Shown: in pieces, positions 1 to 7,162 of the stretch
Position numbering within the stretch: the stretch's first letter is position 1
Layout: every line of letters begins with the position of its first letter
NCBI GenBank assembly: GCA_937873425.1
Contig: CALMYE010000235.1
Location: 1-55,710, forward strand
Direction of reading: 5' to 3'
Length of the DNA stretch: 55,710 nt
Origin: an uncultured Sphingopyxis sp.
GTDB lineage: Bacteria; Pseudomonadota; Alphaproteobacteria; Sphingomonadales; Sphingomonadaceae
Made by a program: the position numbers and the translations under genes
The notes under the pieces: model-generated
Databases searched by the model: none
What the model saw: the letters and a program-made list of their open reading frames with translations, nothing else
Told to the model about the DNA's origin: nothing

Positions 1-14
1 CCAAACGAGCGAGG

Positions 15-860
15 ATGCCTTCGATGTTCTGCAAGACCTATCACGCCACCCATCCCGACATGATGGAGCAGGTGTCGAACGACGAGCTGCGCGCGCGCTA
101 CCTCGTCGCCGGCATGTTCGAGGAGGGCAAGGTCAACCTCAACTACTCGCACAACGAACGCTTCGTGATCGGCGGCGCGGTGCCGAAGGGCGGCGCGCTC
201 AAGCTGCCCGACCAGACCGAACCGGCATCGGCGGCGGGCCATCCCTTCCTTGAACGGCGCGAGATGGCGGCGGTGAACATCGGCACCGACGGCGCGATCA
301 CCGTCGACGGCCAGCGTTTCGCGATGAAGAACAAGGAATGCCTCTATATCCCGATGGGATCGCAGGAGGTGAGCTTCGAAGGCGACGGTGCGCGCTTCTA
401 CCTCGCCTCGCTGCCCGCGCATAAAGTGTGTCCGATCAAGCATATCACGCTCGACCAGGCGAACCCGCTCGCGCGCGGCGACCTCGCCAATTCCAACCAG
501 CGCACCATCTATCAGCTCGTCATTCCCGGCGTGTGCGAAAGCGCGCAGCTGCTGCTCGGCCTGACGGTGCTCGAGGAGGGCAGCGTGTGGAACACCATGC
601 CGCCGCACCTCCACGACCGGCGCAGCGAAATCTATCTCTATTTCGACCTGCCTGAAGAGAATGACCGCATCTTCCATTATATGGGTGAGCCCGACAGCAT
701 GCGGCATATCGTCATCGGCAACGAGGAAGCGGTGATCAGTCCGCCCTGGTCGATCCACATGGGGTCGGGGACCAAGAAATATGCCTTCATCTGGGCGATG
801 GGCGGCGAGAATCTCGACTATACCGACATGAACGTCCTCGATATCTGCCAGCTGAAATGA
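15..860 (+). CDS. kduI: 5-dehydro-4-deoxy-D-glucuronate isomerase KduI
   Basis: Cytoplasmic isomerase converting 5-keto-4-deoxyuronate (from unsaturated pectin monomers) to 2,5-diketo-3-deoxygluconate. The 281 residues match the usual length of about 280. The second cupin half carries the metal ligands: H198 and H200 in [11 protein letters not shown]205, and H248 in WSIHMG, corresponding to the known zinc site of E. coli KduI (H196, H198, E203, H245). The ATG at 15 lies just after GAGCGAGG, a usable ribosome site; an in-frame ATG three codons later is possible. The stop overlaps the kduD start (ATGA), so the two are translationally coupled. The promoter lies outside the window. Confidence 0.96.
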   Translation: MPSMFCKTYHATHPDMMEQVSNDELRARYLVAGMFEEGKVNLNYSHNERFVIGGAVPKGGALKLPDQTEPASAAGHPFLERREMAAVNIGTDGAITVDGQRFAMKNKECLYIPMGSQEVSFEGDGARFYLASLPAHKVCPIKHITLDQANPLARGDLANSNQRTIYQLVIPGVCESAQLLLGLTVLEEGSVWNTMPPHLHDRRSEIYLYFDLPEENDRIFHYMGEPDSMRHIVIGNEEAVISPPWSIHMGSGTKKYAFIWAMGGENLDYTDMNVLDICQLK

Positions 861-1612
861 GTCCGCTTTTCGACCTTTCGGGCAAGGTGGCGCTGGTCAC
901 CGGCGCCAATACGGGCATCGGGCAGGGCATCGCGCTGGCGCTCGCCGAAGCGGGCGCCGACATCGCCGCCGCGGGCCGCTCGCCCGCGACCGAAACGGTC
1001 GGCGAGGTCCGCGCGCTCGGGCGCGAGGCGGAGAATTTCGCCGCCGACCTGTCCGGTATCGCCGCCGTCCAGCCGCTCGTCGATGCCGTGCTCGCCCGCT
1101 TCGGCCGCATCGACATCCTCGTCAACAATGCCGGCATCATCCGCCGCGCCGATGCGGTCGATTTCACCGAGGCGGATTGGGACGCGGTGATCGACACCAA
1201 TCTCAAGACGCTCTTCTTCCTCTGCCAGGCGGTCGGGCGCCACATGATCGCGCGCGGTTCGGGCAAGATCATCAACATCGCCTCGATGCTGACCTTTCAG
1301 GGCGGCATCCGTGTGCCGAGCTATACCGCGTCGAAATCGGGCGTGGGCGGGTTGACCAGGTTGCTCGCCAACGAATGGGCGGCGAAAGGCTTGCAGGTCA
1401 ATGCGATCGCGCCCGGCTATATCGCGACGAACAACACCGCCGCGCTGCAGGGCGACGAGACGCGCAACCGCCAGATCATGGAGCGCATTCCCGCCGGCCG
1501 CTGGGGCGATCCCGCCGACATCGGCGGCGCCGCGGTCTTCCTCGCGAGCCGCGCGTCGGACTATGTGCAGGGCCATATCCTCGCCGTCGACGGCGGCTGG
1601 CTCGCGCGCTAG
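857..1612 (+). CDS. kduD: 2-dehydro-3-deoxy-D-gluconate 5-dehydrogenase KduD
   Basis: Short-chain dehydrogenase that reduces 2,5-diketo-3-deoxygluconate to 2-keto-3-deoxygluconate (KDG), the step after KduI. At 251 residues it has the size of classical SDRs. The cofactor motif TGANTGIG is at residues 15-22, NNAG at 90-93, and the catalytic triad is S143, Y156 and K160 (YTASK). The 4-base overlap with kduI and the position before kdgK fix the role; without that context it could only be called an SDR. Confidence 0.93.
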   Translation: MSPLFDLSGKVALVTGANTGIGQGIALALAEAGADIAAAGRSPATETVGEVRALGREAENFAADLSGIAAVQPLVDAVLARFGRIDILVNNAGIIRRADAVDFTEADWDAVIDTNLKTLFFLCQAVGRHMIARGSGKIINIASMLTFQGGIRVPSYTASKSGVGGLTRLLANEWAAKGLQVNAIAPGYIATNNTAALQGDETRNRQIMERIPAGRWGDPADIGGAAVFLASRASDYVQGHILAVDGGWLAR

Positions 1613-1621
1613 CTTCCTTCC

Positions 1622-2632
1622 ATGTCCGGCCGCCTCGTCTTTTTCGGCGAACTGCTGATCCGCCTGACCGCGCCGGGCAACGAGTTGCTGATGCAGTCGC
1701 CGTCGCTGGCGCTGCACGTCGGCGGGGCGGAGGCGAATGTCGCGATCGGCCTTGCCCATCTCGGCCATGATTGCGCGATGGTTGGCAAAATCCCTCCGAA
1801 TGCTCTGGGTCGCGGAGCAGTGGCGGCGGTGCGCGGCGCAGGCGTCGATTGTACCGCCGTCACCACCGGGCCCGGCCGCATGGGGCTCTATTTCCTCAGC
1901 GTCGGTGCGGGACTGCGCGCGTCGGAGATCGTCTACGACCGCGCCGGGTCGAGCTTCGCCGCCACCGGCGCGGAGGATTACGACTGGGATGCGCTGCTGC
2001 GCGGCGCGCGCCTGCTCCACCTGTCGGGCATCACCCCCGCATTGGGGCCGCGCTCGGCCGAGGCGGTGCTCGCCGCCGCGCGCGCGGCGAAGCGGCTCGG
2101 CGTGCCGGTCAGCTTCGACGGCAATTACCGCGCGATGCTGTGGGAGGCGTGGGACAGCGACCCGCGCGGAGTCCTTTCCGATCTGATCGGCATGGCCGAC
2201 ATCCTGTTCGGCAACCACCGCGACCTCTCTTTGGTCCTTGGCAAGGAATTCAGCGGTGAGGGCGAGGACCGGCGCCGCGAGGCGGCCGAGGCCGGTTTCG
2301 CGGCCTTTCCCGGCCTGAAGCTGATCGCTTCCACGGCGCGCCACGCGCTCACCGCCGACCATCACCGTATCGCCGCGCGCGTCGATCTGCGCGACGCGGC
2401 GCACCAGACCGCCGAGGTCGACGTGACCGGCATCGTCGACCGCATCGGCGCGGGCGACGCCTTTGCCGCCGGGGTGCTCCACGCGCATCTGGCGGGCGGC
2501 GACACGCGCGCGATGGCCGAGAGCGGCCTTGCGCTCACAGCCCTCAAACATTCGCTGCCCGGCGATGCGAGCCGCTTCGGCCAAGCCGACATCGACGCCT
2601 TCCATGCCGGCGGGCTGGATGTCCGGCGGTGA
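1622..2632 (+). CDS. kdgK: 2-keto-3-deoxygluconate kinase (PfkB family)
   Basis: Sugar kinase phosphorylating KDG to KDPG. The 336-residue PfkB/ribokinase fold shows the N-terminal substrate motif GGAEANVA at residues 34-41 and the C-terminal anion-hole/base motif DRIGAGDAF with catalytic D279. It begins 9 bases after the kduD stop. It receives KDG from the KduI/KduD branch and from the UxaC/reductase/UxaA branch encoded further right. No KDPG aldolase lies in the window, so the last step must be encoded elsewhere. The 3' end overlaps the next gene by 14 bases. Confidence 0.92.
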   Translation: MSGRLVFFGELLIRLTAPGNELLMQSPSLALHVGGAEANVAIGLAHLGHDCAMVGKIPPNALGRGAVAAVRGAGVDCTAVTTGPGRMGLYFLSVGAGLRASEIVYDRAGSSFAATGAEDYDWDALLRGARLLHLSGITPALGPRSAEAVLAAARAAKRLGVPVSFDGNYRAMLWEAWDSDPRGVLSDLIGMADILFGNHRDLSLVLGKEFSGEGEDRRREAAEAGFAAFPGLKLIASTARHALTADHHRIAARVDLRDAAHQTAEVDVTGIVDRIGAGDAFAAGVLHAHLAGGDTRAMAESGLALTALKHSLPGDASRFGQADIDAFHAGGLDVRR

Positions 2633-4058
2633 ACTGACCCGCCGGGCGCTGCTCGGTGCCGGCCTCGCCGCTGCGGCGGCTCCCGCCTTCGCTTTGGATG
2701 TCGCATCCGGCGTCCGTGCCTTTCTCGGGATTCGCTATGGCCGGGCGCAGCGCTTTCAGGCGCCGGAAGCCGTCGAGTGGAGCAGTTTTCAGATGCGCGG
2801 CACCGGTCGGTTCGGGCCGTCCTGTCCGCAAGTCGCGTCGCGTTATCGGCCGCAAAGCGAAGATTGCCTGTTCCTCAACCTATGGACGCCCACCGGGCGA
2901 GGGACGGCTCCGCACCCCGTCATGGTCTATTTTCACGGCGGCGCCTATTCGACCGGCAGCGTCGCCGATCCGCTCAACGATGGCGCGGCGCTTGCGGATC
3001 GCGGCGATGTCGTCGTGGTCACGGTCAACCATCGGCTGAATGCGCTCGGCTATCTCTATCAGCCCGACCGATTCCCCGACAGCGGCAATGCGGGGCAACT
3101 CGACCTGATCCTCGCGCTCGAATGGGTGCAAAGGAACATCGCGGCCTATGGCGGCGATCCCGGCAACGTCACCGTCTTCGGCCAGTCGGGCGGCGGGGCG
3201 AAGATCGCGACGCTGATGGCGATGCCGGCGGCGAAGGGCCTGTTCCACAAGGCGATCACGATGAGCGGGCAGCAGGTCACCGCCTCGGGTCCGCTCAATG
3301 CGGCGAAGCGCACCGCAGCTTTCCTGGCGAAACTGGGGGAAGGCGTCGATCCCGCGACCGCGCCGGTCGAAGACCTGATCGCGGCGCTCTCGGCGACCGA
3401 TCCGATTCTCGGCGGTTCGGTCTATATGGGGCCGGTTCTCGACATGCGGCACCTCATGCGCCACCCCTTCTGGCCCGACGCCGCGCCGCAGTCGCTCGGC
3501 ATTCCGATGATGCTCGGCAATATGGTGATGGAGACGCGCGCCTTTTATGCGCCCGAAGGAAGGCAATTGGCGGGCCTGACCTTCGACAATCTCGCCGCGC
3601 GCATCGCGCCCGAGATGCGGGTCGACATCGCGCCCGACTGGATCGTGGGCCAGTTTCGCGCGCGCTATCCGCGGGCCGCGCCGCCGGAACTCTTCCACCG
3701 CATCGTCACCGCCGCGCGCAGTTGGCGCGGTCAGGTCGAGGAGACCGAGGCGCGCGCCCGCGCCGGGCATCCGGCCTTCGTCTATCAGCTCGATTTCGAG
3801 GATGCGAAGCATGGTGACGACATCGGCCTCGCCTTTGGAACCATCCCCGATCCCAGCCCCGCGCAACAGTCGATGCGCGACCGCATGATGGACGCTTTCG
3901 TCCGCTTCGCACGCACAGGCGATCCGGGCTGGCCGGCCTATGATCTGAAAGAGCGGCAGACTATGATATTCGATACCGAGAGCCGGGTCGCGAGCGATCC
4001 GCGCCGGTGGGAGCGCGAGTTGTTCGCGCGGGTGCCCTATATCCAGCCGGGAACGTAA
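2619..4058 (+). CDS. type-B carboxylesterase, Tat-exported
   Basis: Alpha/beta hydrolase of the carboxylesterase type-B family, 479 residues from the ATG at 2619, which overlaps kdgK by 14 bases. A longer reading frame extends upstream inside kdgK, but this ATG starts a clean twin-arginine signal (LTRRALLGAG, then an Ala-rich stretch ending about residue 25). The family signature EDCLFLNLW, the oxyanion motif YFHGGAY, the nucleophile S190 in FGQSGGGAK and the probable catalytic H398 in DAKHGDD are visible. By context it may remove acetyl, methyl or feruloyl esters from pectin fragments in the periplasm; the substrate is inferred. Confidence 0.87.
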   Translation: MSGGELTRRALLGAGLAAAAAPAFALDVASGVRAFLGIRYGRAQRFQAPEAVEWSSFQMRGTGRFGPSCPQVASRYRPQSEDCLFLNLWTPTGRGTAPHPVMVYFHGGAYSTGSVADPLNDGAALADRGDVVVVTVNHRLNALGYLYQPDRFPDSGNAGQLDLILALEWVQRNIAAYGGDPGNVTVFGQSGGGAKIATLMAMPAAKGLFHKAITMSGQQVTASGPLNAAKRTAAFLAKLGEGVDPATAPVEDLIAALSATDPILGGSVYMGPVLDMRHLMRHPFWPDAAPQSLGIPMMLGNMVMETRAFYAPEGRQLAGLTFDNLAARIAPEMRVDIAPDWIVGQFRARYPRAAPPELFHRIVTAARSWRGQVEETEARARAGHPAFVYQLDFEDAKHGDDIGLAFGTIPDPSPAQQSMRDRMMDAFVRFARTGDPGWPAYDLKERQTMIFDTESRVASDPRRWERELFARVPYIQPGT

Positions 4059-4074
4059 AGCCTATCTATCTTCA

Positions 4075-4141
4075 CCGTAGCCCTGAGCCTGTCGAAGGGC
4101 GCCTATCCGCGAAGCGCCCTTCGACAGGCTCAGGGCTACGG
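4075..4141. repeat. 28-bp perfect inverted repeat between convergent genes
   Basis: Two exactly complementary 28-base arms (4075-4102 and 4114-4141) around an 11-base loop, with the core CCTGAGCCTGTCGAAGGG. It fills most of the gap between the esterase (+) ending at 4058 and the esterase (-) ending at 4158. T-rich sequence follows on the right (TGTTTCTTC). It can act as a two-way terminator or mRNA 3' stabiliser. The core resembles dispersed intergenic palindromes I recall from sphingomonad genomes. Confidence 0.85.
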
Positions 4142-4157
4142 TGTTTCTTCAGTCGGG

Positions 4158-5129
4158 TCAGGCGATCCCGCGCGACCCGAGCCAGTTCCACAGCAGTTCG
4201 GGCCAGATCGCCACCGGCAGCCCCGCCGTCCTCATCAGCCCGAAGCCATGACCGCCGCGCTCGAAGACATGCGCCTCGACGGGCGCGCCGACCGCGCGGG
4301 TCGCCGCGTGCAGCCGCAGGCTGTTCTCGACCTTGACCACGCTGTCGTCCTCGGCGTGCAGCAGCCACAGCGGCGGCTGGTCGGGCCGCACGTTGCGCTC
4401 GGGCGAATGGAGGGCTTCGCGCGCCGCGTCCGGATTGGTGCCGATCAGCTTCTCGCGGCTTCCCGCATGGGCGATCGCCGGGTCCATCGACACCACCGGA
4501 TAGACGGCAGCAAGCGCATCGGGCCGGGCGGACAGGGCGTCGGCGGCATCGGCAGGCGCATAAACCCGTGCATCGAAGCGCGTCAGCAGGCTGGCCGCGA
4601 CATGGCCGCCCGCCGAAAAGCCGCCGAAGGCGACCCGCGCCGGGTCGATGCCGTCGATGCCGGCGCGGCCGCGCACCAGCCGCACCGCGCGCTGCGCGTC
4701 GGCGAGCGGCACGTCCGATCCGTTCGCCCAGCCCTCGCCGGGCAGGCGATGGAAGAGGACATAGACGGTGACGCCGCGATCCTTCAGCCAGCGCGCGAGT
4801 TCATAGCCCTCCTTGTCGATCACGATCAGCCGATAACCGCCGCCGGGCGCGAGGATCACCGCCGCGCCATTGGGTCTTGCCGGCCGGAAGATGTCGAGCC
4901 GCGGGCGCGCGATCCCCTGCAGCGCCCGGTCGCTGGCCTGCGGATCGTCGCTGCGCTGGACCACCTGTTCGATCAGGCCGGACGGCGGCGCGATATGGCC
5001 GTCGGGCCAGAGCGGAATGCTCGCATCGGGCGCGAGGCCCGCGGGCCTCGTCCAGACCGCCTGCGCCGCCGCGCCCGCGAAGGGCAGCGCGAGCCCCGCG
5101 CCGAGCAGCGCGCGGCGATCGAGCGTCAC
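4158..5129 (-). CDS. secreted alpha/beta-hydrolase esterase (BD-FAE/acetylesterase-like)
   Basis: 323-residue alpha/beta hydrolase. The chosen start is GTG at 5129, which overlaps the upstream stop (GTGA); it opens a twin-arginine signal (LDRRALLGAGLALPFAG). An ATG further up lies inside the cupin gene. Visible are the oxyanion loop APGGGY (about 94-99), the nucleophile S172 in GGFSAGGH, an acid in HAEDDS and the histidine in GGHGFG. Families of this shape remove acetyl or feruloyl groups from plant polysaccharides. It sits 3' of the cupin and pectate lyase genes in one leftward operon, so a pectin acetylesterase role is plausible but inferred. Confidence 0.85.
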   Translation of the reverse strand: MTLDRRALLGAGLALPFAGAAAQAVWTRPAGLAPDASIPLWPDGHIAPPSGLIEQVVQRSDDPQASDRALQGIARPRLDIFRPARPNGAAVILAPGGGYRLIVIDKEGYELARWLKDRGVTVYVLFHRLPGEGWANGSDVPLADAQRAVRLVRGRAGIDGIDPARVAFGGFSAGGHVAASLLTRFDARVYAPADAADALSARPDALAAVYPVVSMDPAIAHAGSREKLIGTNPDAAREALHSPERNVRPDQPPLWLLHAEDDSVVKVENSLRLHAATRAVGAPVEAHVFERGGHGFGLMRTAGLPVAIWPELLWNWLGSRGIA

Positions 5130-5527
5130 TCGGCCGCCGTCTTGTTCGGATAGGCGATGATCAGCACCAGCGGTTCGTCGCCCGTCTGGCGGATGCCGAC
5201 CTTCGCGCCCTTGTAGAGCCATGCGGCCATGCCCGGACCCAGTTCGCGCTCCTCGCCGTCCGAATGAACGATGCCGGTGCCGGAGAGGACATAATAGATT
5301 TCGTCATGGTCGATCGGGTGGATGCCGATCGCCGCGCCGACGTGCAGCGCGCGCTTGCGGAATTCGAAGCTGCGCGGCGCGGGGACGGCGTCGCTGATCC
5401 GCCAGGCGGTCGACATTCCGATCGCGCCGTGCGGCGGCGGCTCCTCGCGCACCGTCGCCGCCTCGTCGATCACCACCATCGGCGGCGCGTCCGCCGCTGC
5501 GAGCAGCAGCGCGAGAAACGCCGCCAT
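5126..5527 (-). CDS. small exported cupin-domain protein
   Basis: 133-residue single cupin. Residues 1-14 (MAAFLALLLAAADA) look like a short signal peptide. Cupin motif 1 is visible as HPIDHDE (H70, H74, E76) with G83 following. It begins 2 bases after the pectate lyase stop and overlaps the downstream esterase by 4 bases. KdgF, which ring-opens unsaturated uronates, is a cupin of similar size found in pectin loci, so a related role is possible, but KdgF is cytoplasmic while this protein appears exported. The assignment stops at cupin. Confidence 0.78.
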   Translation of the reverse strand: MAAFLALLLAAADAPPMVVIDEAATVREEPPPHGAIGMSTAWRISDAVPAPRSFEFRKRALHVGAAIGIHPIDHDEIYYVLSGTGIVHSDGEERELGPGMAAWLYKGAKVGIRQTGDEPLVLIIAYPNKTAAE

Positions 5528-5529
5528 CG

Positions 5530-6906
5530 TCAGCCGCCGGTGCGCGAACTGCGGTCGCGCGGCGACAATATCTCCTGCGGCATCGGCTTCGTCTGACCCG
5601 GATAAAGACCCGATTTCGGCTCCATCGTCGCCAAGTCCCAGTCGGCCTCGACGAAGGGCGCGCGCACCGGTTCCTTGACCTCGGGATAGGCGCTGACCTC
5701 ATTCTCGTCGTCGATCACTTCGCCGCGCCCTTCGGCGATGAAGAAGAGAACGCGGATTTCCTCGGCGTCACGCGCCCAGGGGCGGGCGCCCGCGCTGGCG
5801 AGCACCGACGTCTCGACGTCGCGGACGGGCAGGATCTTGTAGCCGCCGGTCGGCGCGAGCGGCGCCTTCGCGCGGATCAGCTTCGCACGCGTTTCGCCAT
5901 AGCGGCCGAATTCGGGCAGCGGCTTCCCGTGGCGGTCGACGTGCAGATTGTCCTTGCCATAATATTCGAGGTCGCCGTCGCCGCCGAGCATCAGGAAGGG
6001 CAGGTCGGCGTCGGTGTCGTTGCCGCCGCGCATCACATTGCCGATCGCGGTGATCTGGCCGGTCACATAAGGCTGCCCGACCCATTCGAGGTTCATCAGA
6101 TTATATTGCACCGCGCGGTGCTGCGGATTGTAGATCAGATTGTTGATCATCAGCGCCTGCGCGCCGCCCTTGATCAGCGGGTTGCGCTCGACATTATGCG
6201 CCCAGACGTTGCGATAGAAGACGATGCCGGTCGCATTGTCGTGGATCAGCGACCCCTTGCTGTGCTCGCCCTTCGGATGGCTCGCGTCGGCAAGCCCCTC
6301 GGCGGCGAGATTGTTCGAGAAGGTGACGTTGCGGCTTGTGCCGTTGCGCCAGTCCTCGACCGTGGTGCCGGTGAAGCGCGGGCCCGACGCCGACATATTC
6401 TCGTCGATCGCCCACAGGAAGGTGCAATGGTCGACGACGACGTTGCGCGCCGCGACGGTCGACAGCGCGTCGGCCTCCCACCCGCTGCGCTTCGGCTGGC
6501 CATCGACGCCGGTATAGACGCGCAGGTGCCGGATCACGACGTCGTGGGTGCGCACGTCGATGCCGGTGCGGATCAGCGTGATCCCCGGTCCCGGCGCGGT
6601 CTGGCCGGCGATGGTCAGGTGCGGATGTTTGATGTCGATCGTCTCGCGCCCCATGTCGATCACGCCGCCGACCTCGAACACGATGATGCGCGGACCCGGT
6701 GTCTCGATCGCCGCCTTGAGCGATCCGGGGCCGTCGGGGGCGAGCGTCGTCACGCGCAAGATCTGCCCGCCGCGCCCGCCCGCGGTCTGCGCCGCCGGAC
6801 CGACCGCGCCGGGGAAGGCGAGGGGGGGCGAATCGGCCGCCAGCGCCGGACCGGCCGCTAGCGCGGGCGCCATCAAAAGCGCCGCCAACATCAGCTTTTT
6901 CAGCAT
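5530..6906 (-). CDS. pectate lyase, parallel beta-helix (PL1-like)
   Basis: 458-residue secreted lyase with signal peptide 1-23 (LMAPALAAGPALA). The N-terminal hallmark AGGRGGQILRVTTL and GPGSLKAAIE open a right-handed beta-helix; VVIRHLRV, VVVDHCTFLWAIDEN and later Asn-rich turns continue it, as in bacterial PL1-type pectate lyases. It should cleave polygalacturonate by beta-elimination outside the cytoplasm. It is first in a leftward operon with the cupin and esterase, and diverges from the TonB-dependent receptor gene across a region with three predicted LacI operators. It is a distant paralogue of the lyase at 10100-11296. Confidence 0.88.
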   Translation of the reverse strand: MLKKLMLAALLMAPALAAGPALAADSPPLAFPGAVGPAAQTAGGRGGQILRVTTLAPDGPGSLKAAIETPGPRIIVFEVGGVIDMGRETIDIKHPHLTIAGQTAPGPGITLIRTGIDVRTHDVVIRHLRVYTGVDGQPKRSGWEADALSTVAARNVVVDHCTFLWAIDENMSASGPRFTGTTVEDWRNGTSRNVTFSNNLAAEGLADASHPKGEHSKGSLIHDNATGIVFYRNVWAHNVERNPLIKGGAQALMINNLIYNPQHRAVQYNLMNLEWVGQPYVTGQITAIGNVMRGGNDTDADLPFLMLGGDGDLEYYGKDNLHVDRHGKPLPEFGRYGETRAKLIRAKAPLAPTGGYKILPVRDVETSVLASAGARPWARDAEEIRVLFFIAEGRGEVIDDENEVSAYPEVKEPVRAPFVEADWDLATMEPKSGLYPGQTKPMPQEILSPRDRSSRTGG

Positions 6907-6931
6907 CCCGCTCTCCTTTTCATTGGGGTAT

Positions 6932-6945
6932 TGACACGGCTGTCA
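6932..6945. promoter_or_regulatory. LacI-type operator, site A
   Basis: TGACACGGCTGTCA, a dyad with TGACA/TGTCA arms that matches the locus consensus TGACACCGGTGTCA at 12 of 14 positions. It is 26 bases upstream of the pectate lyase start, where binding would block leftward transcription. A TTGACA-like -35 sequence overlaps its left arm. Assignment to the local LacI protein is inferred from shared sites. Confidence 0.65.
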
Positions 6946-6962
6946 CATTGCTTCAATCTTCC

Positions 6963-6976
6963 TGACACCGGTTACC
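6963..6976. promoter_or_regulatory. LacI-type operator, site B
   Basis: TGACACCGGTTACC, 11 of 14 to the consensus with an intact left arm and ACCGGT centre. Its centre is 31 bp (about three helical turns) from site A, on the same DNA face. A second ACCGGT lies at 6980-6985, so this may be a double site. Confidence 0.55.
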
Positions 6977-7105
6977 CCAACCGGTCAATGAGAAAATTCC
7001 GATGGGGAGAGGGCAATGGATGGCCCGTCGCATATCTGCGACGGCATTGCACCACTCTCGAAAATTTCCGGACAGGCAGGCGGTTCGCCTCCTCTTGTCG
7101 CATAA

Positions 7106-7119
7106 AGTAACCGGTGTCA
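7106..7119. promoter_or_regulatory. LacI-type operator, site C
   Basis: AGTAACCGGTGTCA, 11 of 14 to the consensus with an intact right arm and centre. It lies 43 bases upstream of the TonB-dependent receptor start, placed to control rightward transcription, and could loop with sites A and B about 143 bp away. Confidence 0.55.
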
Positions 7120-7162
7120 TTCGCCGCAAGGGGGCGAGGATGCGCTGGTAAAAGGGAGGAAT

